NCBI GenBank assembly: GCA_036873135.1
Contig: JAPTYO010000017.1
Span: forward strand, 1,364,001 to 1,428,000
Direction: 5' to 3'
Source of the DNA: Clarkia xantiana subsp. parviflora
Taxonomy: Eukaryota > Streptophyta > Magnoliopsida > Myrtales > Onagraceae
DNA length: 64,000 nucleotides
This document shows positions 35,296 to 45,861 of this stretch, piece by piece. A program made the translations under genes and the position numbers. The notes under the pieces are model-generated. The model was not told the origin of the DNA. It ran no database searches and worked only from the letters and a program-made list of their open reading frames with translations. Every line of letters starts with the position of its first letter. Position 1 is the first letter of the stretch.

Positions 35296-36792
35296 TCAAG
35301 GCCATTGCTCGGTGTTGAGGAACATGTCAAGGCTCTCCTCCATAATTAACGATTTTTTGTTGTTTTCATCCTCTCCTCCACTATTAACGTTGTGGATGCA
35401 TTCCTCCATAAGTAAAGCTTCCATTGTCAGGCAATTACTTGCAGGAAATGGATCATCGCCATTATTCTCAAAGTCGAAGAAACCCAGATCATCGCCTGAA
35501 CTGTAAGCAGTACCAACTTGATCACCGAGTTGTAAAATTGGAAGTTCCAAATCACAGTGATGGAGATCAAAGTTTTCTTTCATTGGAGGATTCGAGTTTA
35601 TTAACGAGAATTCGGGGCACTTGACGGGCCGGGTGGCCTTAGTTGGAATGGGTTTTAACACATGCGTTGAAATTTTGACTTTTGCCGACGGAAAAATTTC
35701 ATCGATAATTCTTGTACCTTCAGTAGTGGTCTTCAACGGACCTTTATAATTGGCTTTATGAGATGGATCAGGTTTGAGTTTTTTTCTTAATATTGTATGC
35801 CAATAGTTTTTTATTTCATTATCTGTTCGTCCGGGTAATCTTCCAGCTATCAGTGACCACCTGCTCCAAAAATACATATGGTTAGGTTTGTTGACAATGG
35901 ACCAACTTCATGGACACTGAATGAGTTCTTTTTAAGATTTTTTATTCAAATGTATGGTTTTCCTAACTAGTGAAACCCTATTTAAAAAAGCTTAGATATG
36001 TTAGCTAGCAGTGAACAGGCTGTCACTAGTTATAATCTTTCATATTTCAACATGTATTTCACTTTCTGCTAAATTAAGGGTTCTTGGCAGATACATATAT
36101 TCTCCATGAGTGCATATAACTGAAGGTGATAAAAATTATTCAAGAAAGAGAACCTGTTACCAAGAAGTCGGTGGAGCCTAAGAATAAGGTCTTCTTCGTC
36201 AGGAGTGATGTTTCCTCTTTTAAGATCCGGTTTCAAATAATTCATCCATCTAAGTCTGCAACTCTTTCCACACCTCTTCAAACCTGCAAGGTTAGAGCAA
36301 TAGATACACATAAACAAAAAAAAATTATTGATATAAATAGTAAGCGTTGAAATACAAACTGATCGCAGGGATGAACTGATCTAAAATTAAAACTCAAGTT
36401 TGATATCATGTAATTGTTTAGTGGTTCATCTTGTAGACGAAAATAAAACAACCAACTATAAGACATATATACGTACACGATGTGAAATCAACGTTTCTGA
36501 TATCGTAAGGTGGTAGGTGAAGACAAATATAATGGTTATATTATCTTAAATGCGCACCCCTCACGTGAATTCTCATTGAGACATGGTTCGTTACCAAACA
36601 ATACATACAGATGTATGTATTTGTGTATATAGTGATGAAGGAACAATTAATAATAGTACCTGCTCTTTTGGGAAGGTTTCTCCATTGGCCTTCACCGTGA
36701 GCTTTGATGTAAGAAGTAAGGATCCTATCTTCTTGAGCAGTCCATGTACCTCTGTTAAGCCCTACCTTGGAGCAACATGGCTTCCTTCCCAT
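35296..36792 (-). CDS. R2R3-MYB transcription factor, subgroup-5/TT2-like, 275 aa in three exons
   Basis: Exons on the minus strand: 36792-36660, 36283-36154 and 35860-35296, all with GT/AG introns, giving an 828-nt frame (275 codons plus stop). The protein starts [17 protein letters not shown]. The R2 repeat spans about residues 14-63 and R3 about 66-115, with the regularly spaced tryptophans, and the two introns fall at the usual R2R3-MYB positions. R3 holds the bHLH-partner signature [DE]Lx2[RK]x3Lx6Lx3R ([20 protein letters not shown]). [20 protein letters not shown] and DNEIKNYW resemble flavonoid-type MYBs of subgroup 5 (proanthocyanidin regulators) rather than the ANDV-bearing anthocyanin subgroup. 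The C-terminal half is acidic and not recognisable. It would bind DNA in the nucleus with a bHLH/WD40 complex; the target pathway is inference. No disruption is seen. Confidence 0.9.
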
Positions 36793-36854
36793 TGCTCTAT
36801 TTTAATCTGTGTTTTACTTTGGAGTAGCTTCAATGAAAGGACCTCAATAATGCT

Positions 36855-36863
36855 CTTTATATA
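36855..36863 (-). promoter_or_regulatory. TATA box of the MYB gene
   Basis: TATATAAAG on the minus strand, 63 bp upstream of the ATG, leaving room for a short 5' untranslated region of about 30 nt. Confidence 0.65.
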
Positions 36864-37550
36864 GAGGCCCCATGACAACAAGAAGAAGATGTATACTTTT
36901 CTTTTCTTCTTTCCTCTATTATTCTATTATATTACTAATATTCTCTCTATCGCAAGTCTGGTTCTTCATGTACAAATTAGGTTAATCCATTTTTTTTTTT
37001 CTTCTGAAAATGACGACATTAGAATAAAATGATTTGCTAAAATGCTAACTGTAATTCTAATTGAATTTTCAGCTGTTAAATTATAAGAAATAATGTATTC
37101 GATTTCGGAAGAGAAATTTAATCAAACTTTATATATTGCACAAATCTTGATATACTTAAACTAACAATTAATAATTCGAATGTGTTTGCATCAACTGCAA
37201 TTTAACCGAATGTTTTCATAATTTTGAAGTACAAACTTTTAATGACACTAATGTTGAATTGCAAGAATCTGAAATATCGTATATAGGTCCAGAACTAAGT
37301 GGTCGATCGTATTTAAGAAGAGATAGCAAAAAATAATAACATATCATTTTTTTTATGTCAGTAGAATCTTTTTAATGGTCTTTAGGTCCTACGTTTGACT
37401 TCTTGAGACAGTTAGTTCATACAATTACAATTAATTATAGTAGATAGCATGACAAGTTAATAAGTGCATCCTAAAAAACCTAGAAAGTCATTTAAAAAAC
37501 CTAAATCCAAAACAAAAGCGATATAACTCACATCCAATCCAAGTGACCAC
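36864..37550. other. MYB upstream region
   Basis: AT-rich, no gene seen. It is limited on the far side by the hAT insertion at 37551, so only about 690 bp separates the TATA box from the transposon. Confidence 0.5.
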
Positions 37551-40403
37551 CAGGGCCGGCCCAAGGGAGACTGGGGCCTAAAGCGGAAATTAAATCCGGG
37601 GCCTTCCCTATTTTGTTTACAATTTTTTTTCTGCCCAAATTTTCTAAAATAATTAAATTGACTATTTATAATAAGTTTCTATTTAAAATTTATTTTTCAG
37701 ATTTTTAATGAAGCAAAATCACTAATTAAATGTTTATACTCAATTTTTTCTAAAAATTAATTTTCAAATTGACAATATAGCTAATCCATTTAATCTTTCT
37801 TGAGACATAGTTGATCTCAAATAAGATTTTATTAACTTTAATTTTGAACAACTTCTTTCACCTGAAGCAACAGTTACAGGAATTGTTAACATTATTCTAT
37901 AAGCAATATATGCATTCGGAAAAGAATCAAGTCTTTTTATGTGATTTAGTATGTCAATCGGAGTTTTATGTTCTATCGGAATAATTTCTTTTAAGATTTT
38001 CAATTCAATGAATAAATCCAAACCATCAATATCAGAAAAATCGTTAAATTTTAGAGCACATTCAAGATTCATACATTGTCTTTTCAACTCCTCATTTTCC
38101 AATGACTCCATGTTTTTAATGTTAAATAAAAAGCCAAAAAGATTATCATAATTTTTAAATTGTTCGAAACGACTTTGAAGTGAAGAAATAGCTTGGTCTA
38201 CTATGTAAACAAAATAATTAATTCTAAAAGATTCTTCAAGAGACATTGTAACTTCATTATCAACATTTTCATCAAATTGTTTCTTTCTATGTATAACACG
38301 CTTAGCACGAAAAACAGGCTCAATATCCATTTCAATTGCAATTTCTTTAGCTGAGATCATGGCGTCTTTAAATCCTTCTTCTCTATGTTTTTTTTTAAAC
38401 AAAGATAAAAGACCATTCAATTGGTCTATAGCAATGTTAATATGCATATCTTTTGATTGTAAATATTTGCTGATTGAATTGATTGCAAACAATATGTCAT
38501 ACCAAATAATCATACCTAGTAAAAACTCAAAATTTTCAAGTTCATATCTTGCTAAACAATTTGCTTCACTATTAATTTTTGGATCATCACTAACTTCTTC
38601 TAATTTTAATAGCGTTTCTCTTACTTGTGTAGCTTGGAGTCTAATTGCTTTAACACTTTCAACCCGACTTTCCCAACGTGTTTGTGATAAAGATTTAAGA
38701 GTTAGATTAGGTATAACATCTTTTAAAATTTTCCATCGTTTAGTAGAAGAAGAAAATATAGTATATATGCGCTGCACAACTCCAAAAAATGATCTAGCTT
38801 TAGTACAAGAATTAGTCATGTCACATATTACTAAATTTAAATTATGACTCCCACATGGTGTATAAAAAGATCTAGGATTTATATCTAAAATTCTCTTTTG
38901 CAATCCCTGATGTTTCCCTTTCATATTTGCTCCGTTATCATATCCTTGACCTCTTAAATTATTAATTTCATCCACCACGGTTTCAAAAAGACCTCTACCA
39001 CTAGTATCGTCTACTAAAAGGAACCCTACAAAATATTCTTCAATTTGTATTGGAGTGGAAGAAATATCAACAATTCTTAAAACAAAAGACATTTGTTCTT
39101 GTGACTTGTATCCGGCGTGCAATCATTAGCTAATTTTCTATAAGAATTAGAAGTAGAAGTAGAAGCAGAACTAAATAATTTACAAAAAAAAAAAAAAATA
39201 CACGATCCAAATCTTTAGAGTAAACTAACCATCGTCTTTCGTGCATTTCTCCATTAGCCAATTTTTGAAAATAATTTGAAGTAGAAAAATTACGCAAAAA
39301 TTTATCTTTCGGAAATTCTATATCCGTAACTTTGATGGGTCCCTTTTCAACTAAAAAATCTCTCAAATTGACATCAATATTCGTCCACTAACTAGGATCA
39401 TGTAAATTTTTAGAAACACCTTGGTTAGGTTCATCTAGTGATTGTTTTTCTTCAGAATTCATTTCAGATTTTTCACTAGTTTCGTTATATATTTGATCAA
39501 CTACATCAACATCATCAACATGATCATTTGAAGAACAATCCCCTAAATTTGCAGATTTATTTTTCTTTATAAATTTATCCATAGAACCTTTTTGAGATTG
39601 AATTAAACCCTCAATTCTTCTTTTTCTCTTAAGTTTTGAATAGCCAGATTCGTACTTTCTAGTAGACATATTAAAAAAAAAAAACTTATCAATTAAAAAC
39701 TAAAAAGATGGAACCTGATCAAGCAGAAAAAAATCTTGTTGTCCAATGCAATCCACCACTTGTTCGTTGCTGTAAACAATTCAGAATCGTCTTCGAAGAA
39801 GTCGCAGAAGAATTTGTATCTCAAAATTTGTATTGATCTCAGAAATATATGTAAGGATGCTATTGACATCTAACAATTTATAGAGCAATTGAAAAATTAA
39901 CGTTAGGAAAATTAAAGTGAGAAATTATTACTAATTAGGATAGGTTAGTAGATTGTGAGTAATTAATAAAGATTTAGTTGTGATTTTATTGGAATTGTCA
40001 TTACTATTTAATTAGGTGGTTGATTTTAAAAAAATTAAAACTAAATATAATATTATATATAAAGAAACAAGTGTGATATATAGATATAGTAGGAGTTAAT
40101 TGCAATAACTAATTTATATTGCCGAATGAAGGTACTAACGTATATATAATAATTGCTACATTTACTATATTAGGTCTTATTGTTGGCTCAATAAATGATG
40201 GCTTATGACTATTATTAAGTTAATTCTATTATTAGCCCAAAAATAATAAAAAGTGGCTTTTTTTTCTTTCAAAACTGGACAAAAAATTTGTTATGAGATA
40301 AGTGAACTTAGCTATAATATATATATATATATATATATGAGGCCTTATATATTTGGGGGCCTAAAGCCCTAGTTTTAGTGGCTTTACCCTTGGGCCGGCC
40401 CTG
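37551..40403 (-). mobile_element. hAT-type DNA transposon, 2853 bp, TSD GTGACCAC
   Basis: Inverted ends CAGGGCCGGCCCAAGG and CCTTGGGCCGGCCCTG, with perfect 8-bp duplications GTGACCAC at 37543-37550 and 40404-40411. It carries a decayed transposase on the minus strand. Outside the gene it is AT-rich, with a TA run near 40316-40338. Sharp ends and target duplication indicate a simple insertion. Confidence 0.92.
37764..39669 (-). pseudogene. hAT transposase of the ZMYM1-like (TTF zinc finger/DUF4371) type, broken
   Basis: N-terminal part from ATG 39669 (MSTRKYESGYSKLKRKRR), interrupted by TAG at 39388-39390. It continues (LVEKGPIKVTDIEFPKDKF...RRWLVYSKDLDRVF) until a T-run near 39182-39200, where the cysteine-rich finger should follow. 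Most of the DUF4371 region is missing, and the frame resumes after a shift near 39110. The remaining long stretch (39122-37764) contains GQGYDNGANMKGKHQGLQKR and ends with the hAT dimerisation region (VTVASGERSCSKLKLIKSYL). The deletion, stop and frameshift make it inactive. The family was recognised from these motifs. Confidence 0.85.
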
Positions 40404-40411
40404 GTGACCAC

Positions 40412-40954
40412 CACTATATACACATTACGTTTCAACAAACCTACGGGTGAAATACATGTTAAATTAATATATATTAGTGGACAACACATACGTTTTAATA
40501 ATTATTTTAATTACTTAGTCTTTTCTGTTTACTAATTGATAATATTTATATGACCACGTGAGAATTTTATGGCTTATAGAGTTAGAAGGACCGGCTCATT
40601 AGAGAGATATCCAAATTAATTAACATGTCAACTAGTGGAAAAGATGGAACAGTTAGCTAATTAATAGAGGTTGTTCTTATCACAGGTATTTTTGCAATCA
40701 CGTCGTTGGCATTTATCAATCTATCTACTAAACAAATATATAGGTCAGTCAGCTCTGCGCGTAAGTATATATAAGTATATGTATAGATAGAGGCTGTATA
40801 CCGAACGCGTATAAGTTTTATTTCTCTTTAAAGAATCGCGTGTATAATTTGAATAGCCTTTTAATTTGTGGAATTTTTATTTATTTAAACCTTTTTTGGT
40901 TTCCTATTTAAACCCTATTTATTAAATAAATCTTTTCTTTCAATATTCGCTCAA
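40412..40954. other. Non-coding DNA between the hAT and G2
   Basis: AT-rich, no frame or repeat of note. Ends in the G2 target duplication GGCTC (40955-40959). Confidence 0.5.
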
Positions 40955-40959
40955 GGCTC

Positions 40960-41711
40960 TGTTGGATCACGGGCGAAGCTCCGTTACGTTCTTGACGGAA
41001 AGCTCGAACTCCTGGGCTCCGCGTAATCCTGCAAAAGGGGATGACCTGGGTGGTGACCCAGAATCCCTCTCCGATGCTTAAATGAGTATGTGATCAATGG
41101 GGTGGTAAGCCAAAAGTCTAAGTTCGTATTAGATGATGATTTTCTGAGGTAACTTCCTCCTTTATATAGGAGGGGAAGTTACTCAGTTACCTGTTACTGC
41201 GCCTGGCAGTTTTACCCATGATTCCGTGTATCTCGCCACGATTCCGCATATCTCGGTCGGGATTCCGTATATCTCGCCCCACGCTCCGCGTATCTTACCC
41301 ATACTCCGCATATCTCGGGCACGCCCTGCGTATCTCGGGGAATTTATCTTTATCTCTAACCGTCTCCCACTACTCTATCTAGTAGGCGGGTTTTTCGGTC
41401 TTTATCCTCTGATCACAAGTCCCGACTCCTGTCGGGGACTCCAGAGTTGTCTCATTCTAGATCACCACCCAGGACCTTTAGTCTCTACGGGACAGGTCCA
41501 GCCTCTGCGGGGCTTTATTATCGGGGCCTTTACTAAGGCATATCGGGGCCTACTCTGAGGCTTCTCATCGGGAGCATTCAGCTCATACATCGGGACCTCT
41601 AGAGTCGGGGCCCTTCGTGCTGGGCCTTCCAGGCTTTTCACGAGGCCCACTGGACCTACTCGCCGTCCATTGACTATTAACGGAGCTAACGATTTACATC
41701 GGAACCCATCA
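40960..41711 (-). repeat. 3' LTR of G2 (752 bp)
   Basis: Plus-strand boundaries TGTTGGATCACGG and GGAACCCATCA. TTTATATAGG box near 41161; hairpin CTGGGT-GGTG-ACCCAG at 41046-41061 beside the complement of GCATCGGAGAGGG. Confidence 0.9.
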
Positions 41712-41753
41712 TTTGCCCCCAAGACATGGGGAACTTTTAGTTCGTCATGTCTT
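41712..41753 (-). promoter_or_regulatory. Polypurine tract and pre-PPT hairpin of G2
   Basis: The PPT on the minus strand is GGGGGCAAA (41712-41720). The adjoining 33 nt (41721-41753) fold with outer arms AAGACATG / CATGTCTT and inner arms GAACT / AGTTC. Relative to G1, one outer pair and one inner pair have both members changed. Confidence 0.8.
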
Positions 41754-41757
41754 TCTG

Positions 41758-42394
41758 ATTCAGCTCTTCTGACCTCGTTGTCGGAGGTTTTTGTTTTTAT
41801 ACCTTCCGATACCACCGTCGAAGGCTTTTGTTTTCATGCCTTCCGATAGCACCGTCGGAGGCTTTTGCCTTGCGTGTGATTGTTGCATAACAGAGTCTCT
41901 TACTCATGATTGCCTTGAGCCCACCAGACCCCATGGGCAGTTGCCAAATCCGAGGAGACTCCTCGGTTACTGCAGCATTAAATGCCTAGGGATAAGGAAA
42001 CGACGTTTAAACCGGCGTGACTGTTGTTTTCTGGAAAAGCAGCCATGACGTCACGCACGTCCCTTCCGTACCCATGATCTCGGCGATTAAGATCGTGTCG
42101 TTTCCTCTTCAACGGTGCAGATCGTGCCCATCCAGCTGTCTCTTCCGTACCGTCTTCATAATTTCAACGATCGAGATCAAGTCGTTTCGTCTTCAACGGT
42201 GCAGATTAAGTTCCCTCAGTTGTCCTTTTGCTTATAAAAGCCAAAACCCTGGCATTATTCACTTCTTCTGCACTCTCTCGATTTCAGCCATCCTTGCATT
42301 CAAAGCTTCTTCTTCAAGCTCTTCCTGCTGTTCCAGTGATCTAAGGCCTTCAACCTTCCGATCTTCCTCCATTTTATCTCTCCGATCATCGATC
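41758..42394. other. G2 3' region with stem-loop repeats, 5' flank of the antisense ORF
   Basis: Three ~45-bp stem-loop units at 41758-41870 (CCTC...GAGG, CCTTC...GAAGG, GCCTTCCGA...TCGGAGGC). The rest is the presumed promoter and 5' leader of the plus-strand antisense ORF, including CTTATAAAAG near 42231, about 160 bp before its ATG. Confidence 0.6.
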
Positions 42395-45099
42395 ATGTCT
42401 GGTAAGACTTTCTTCTATGTTTTCGTGATTTATTTGCTGTTTGTTCTTCTTTTCTCAAATCCTCTTGTTTGCAATCGTTTTAGACGAAGCTAGTTCTGAG
42501 GTTAGAGCTCCTTTCACTTTCGAGTTTGCTGTCAATGAGATATCTGAGGCTTCGTATGAGGCTGCCCTTAGAGAGGGGTGTATTACCTCAGATTGGGAAC
42601 CTCGCTTCCCATATGAGTCTCAACCTGCTGTCAGAAGGAAGCACATCATTACGCCTCCTCGGGCAGGGGAAGTGTTCGTCTCCGCCGGACAAATAAGCGC
42701 GGGGATTCGGTTCCCCTTCTGCGGAAATATGGTGGAGATGTGAAACTTCTACAAGACGCATCCTTGTACCTTCTCTCCACACGCCATCCGCGTGTGGAAT
42801 GCCTTCCAACTCTTGTGCCACCGCCAGCAATGGACGTACAGTCTGCTGCTATTCCGCACTTTCTACGGCATAAAGTGCAACAAAGCTGGCGTCTGCTCCT
42901 TCTCCCCACGACTCCCTAAGTGGACAAAGGAGCAACTTTCACGTTTCGGCTGGGATAGCGAAACTTGGAAGTTCCACAAAGATCGGGTGCTGATTCGCGA
43001 TTCGGGGTCCGACAACAGCGGATGGAAGAAGTATTACTTCTTCGTCCAGCACAGCTCTGTCCCATGGCCTCGATGGGAGGTCGTGGCGGACCCTGCCCCC
43101 AAGCTCTTAGACTACACTGAGGATGACCTCAACACCCTCCAAATGGTTCAGCTCTACCGATGGGGAGACAACTTCATACCCCTCGACGCCAATAAGCTCC
43201 AGGAGAGGAACCTGATTACTATCGGAGTCCGGCTCCTTGACTCTGTTTCCAAGGATTTGGTCATCTGGGTAATATTTCTAACCATCTTGTCTTTTACTTT
43301 TGCAGCCAAGAAGGCTTCTCTGTTGACTCATCTCCTTCTGAAGCAGGGCGAGACTGATGCCGTCCAGAGTGGCTCCAAGCGGAAGCGAAAGTTGGTGAAG
43401 AAAGGCGCTTCCTCTTCTACTCCTCTATCTGCTGCTCCTCCGACCGAAGAGCAAGTCAGGGCCAAGAAGGCCAGGAGGGAGGAGAATTACCAAGCCTTCG
43501 GGGTCACTACCGCCGAGGAAGGTAAGCGTGTTCGTCGTGCAATTAAACGATATAAGAAATTAGTTCCCAGGGAATTTATCCCCGCTGATCGGAAAACGCG
43601 GGTTCAAGAGATCAAGTACATCCTTCGAGGAGAGATCCCCCGCGTTCTCAAGGTGGGATATTACAACGTCTTTGGGAAGAACCAACACTTCGATCGTCAA
43701 ATCATCTGGTGCCCTGAGGGTACCCTTCCTGACTTTATTCGTCCCGCCACCGCAGGTCCATCGGAGGCTGTCTCTCCGGGGCGTGCTGCTACTCCAGCCC
43801 GGGCCGTGACTCCACCGGCGCCGGTGACAGAGGAAACCCCGACGGAAGCCCAGTTCCGTCAGGTGACTGACTTGGAGGCTTCTCCTTCCTCCGAGGAGCC
43901 CGCTGAAGGTGGCCTGCTCCGTCGCAGGCGTGGTCGGAGCACCTTGAGGCCCGTCGTAGAGGATGTGTCCCGGAGTCCTCCTCCCGAGTTCCGCACTCCG
44001 ACTCCCGAGCCACCAGCTGAGGTGGCTCCTCCGGCTGAAAGTTCTGGGGTTATCCCCCCTCTTCCTGTGGATGAAAACCTTTATAAATACTTCAACCTCC
44101 CCGACCAGGGGATGATGCCTTGGAACCCGATCGAGTCTCTCCGAGGGGTTCCACTCCGGCGGGGAAACCTTGATCCTGGATTGGCCCTGCATCTGCTGGC
44201 GGGGTCAATTCCTCCAGCCTTGAGGCGACCCCTGTCCTTGGCACGTGAGGACCTTGAGGAGGAGATCCGCGATATGGCTATTCGTCGGATGGAGGTGAAA
44301 CTTTATCTTTGTTTTATTTTCTTCATCATTCTTGTCTCCGATTACTGTATCTTGATCTTTTCCTCCCTTCTTTCAGGACACCGCGAACCAACAGCGCTGC
44401 TTCGGCCTTATCCTGGCCCTGAAGGGTGCTTTGGAGGCGGCGGAGGCCCAGTCGAACCCTGATGCTTTAGCCAAGCTTCAGGTAGAATTCGACGAGGCAG
44501 TGGCGGCCAAGAACAAGATGGCCAAGGAGAAAGCTCTCCTAGACGGGATGACTTCGGGCCTGCTCAAGAAGGTCCACGACCATGAGGCTGTCATGCGTCG
44601 GGAGCGGAAGATGGTCCAAGCGGATCAGCAGCGGAATAAGGCGGAGAAGAAGCAGCTCGTTCATGAGAAAAACGTCTTCGCGGATCTCCTCACGGAGGCC
44701 AAGGCAAAGTTTGAGGCGGAGAGGGCTGAGTTCTCTGCCAAGCTGGCTGAGGCAAAGGCTCAGGGCCTCGAGGAGGGCCGCCTGTGGGGCCGCGAGGAGT
44801 ATCGTGACTCTGAAGAATTCAAGGTGGCTGCTGTAGAGTTCTGTAAGTCCGAGGTGGAGAACGTCCTGTTCAATGCTGTCGAAGAGCTCTACACAGCATA
44901 TGAGGATTCAATCGACTTCAAGAAGTCCAAGACCCTCGCCCCCTTCGCGGAGAAATACTTCAACCTCCCCGCGGAGAGTGAAGAGGCCGCTGCCGTGGAC
45001 CCGACTCCGCCAGCCGCGGAGCCTTCCGCCCAGGCCCCTCCAAACCTTGCTCCCTCCGATGCTGCTGAGGATCCATCTTCCAACAAGGACCAAGTTTAA
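42395..45099 (+). pseudogene. Antisense ORF of G2, 'putative gypsy type transposon' family, spliced, one premature stop
   Basis: Three exons: ATGTCTG (42395-42401), 42484-44294 and 44377-45099, with introns 42402-42483 and 44295-44376 (GT/AG). Reading phases fit (MSDEASSEV...; ...RRMEV continuing as DTANQQ). The N-terminal domain includes IRFPFCGN, IRVWNAFQ, YSLLLFRTFYG and GWKKYYFFVQ. A nuclear-localisation-like KRKRK follows near residue 290. The middle is Pro/Glu/Thr-rich, and the C-terminal ~200 residues form a Lys/Glu/Ala-rich coiled coil ending in an acidic Pro/Ala tail. The only break is TGA at 42741-42743, where G1 has a cysteine codon (TGC). It opposes gag-pol and ends tail-to-tail with it. 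Known from Tat-lineage elements; its role there is unknown. An intron-like 37-bp GT...AG stretch at 43269-43305 is in an open frame and probably retained. Confidence 0.8.
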
Positions 45100-45861
45100 T
45101 GTTTACATCTTTTAGTCCTTGTTGTCTTTCTCCTTTATCTCTTGTATCGAACCTCTTTGGCCTTCTGGCCTTTATATAAGTAGTTTCTTTCCATCTGGTT
45201 TGGCACCGATACTCGTTTGCACTTTATCTAAAGCGGCTTTAAATTCGTTACTCAGAACGTTCCGATGCGCCATTAAAATGACTTCATACGTCCTTCCGAC
45301 GTTTTACTCGAGATTTTACCGTTTAAGGTTTCTTGTCCAAAATCGGGACTTCACCACTTAAGGTTTCTCGTCCAAAATCGGGACTTCACCACTTAAGGTT
45401 TCTCGTCCAAAATCGGGACTTCACCACTTAAGGTTTCTCGTCCAAAATCGGGACTTCACCACTTAAGGTTTCTTATCCCTGCCTTTCAAGGCTATTTTTA
45501 CACCCCTTAGGGCTTTTACTGCGTCTCTACCGGACGGCTTAATCGTACCCTTTAAGGCTTTTTGCCGCGTCATATAGACGACTTACGCGGACCTGTTAAG
45601 GCTTTTCCGTACCCGTTAAGGCTTTTGGCCGCATCATATAGACGACTTACGCGGACCCATCAGGGCCTTTTCGTACCTCGGAAGGCTTTTATCGTACCTC
45701 GGAAGGCTTTTGTCGCATCCTTCAGGACGTCTTACTAACAGTTAGAATAAATCTAAAAGCAATTTGATCGGAAGCAACTTCTTTTATTCATAAATAACTC
45801 AAAATAGGCTTACATCGGATCTTATTGATAGACAATTTGCACCTTTCACGGCGGCTTAATA
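45100..45861. repeat. Spacer between the convergent 3' ends of G2, tandem repeats
   Basis: Four copies of a 35-bp unit (AAAATCGGGACTTCACCACT followed by TAAGGTTTCTCGTCC) lie at about 45338-45475. Diverged ~40-50 bp units follow to 45725, with stem-loops such as CGTC-ATATA-GACG (45568-45580). It corresponds to 11945-12890 of G1. No gene. Confidence 0.7.

Noticed and set aside
43269..43305. GT...AG stretch of 37 bp as a third intron of the G2 antisense ORF (38 bp in G1)
   Set aside because: Too short for a usual plant intron, and removing it shifts the frame into an early stop, whereas reading through stays open.
45338..45475. CRISPR-like look of evenly spaced 35-bp repeats
   Set aside because: The repeats are directly adjacent with no unique spacers, in a plant retrotransposon.
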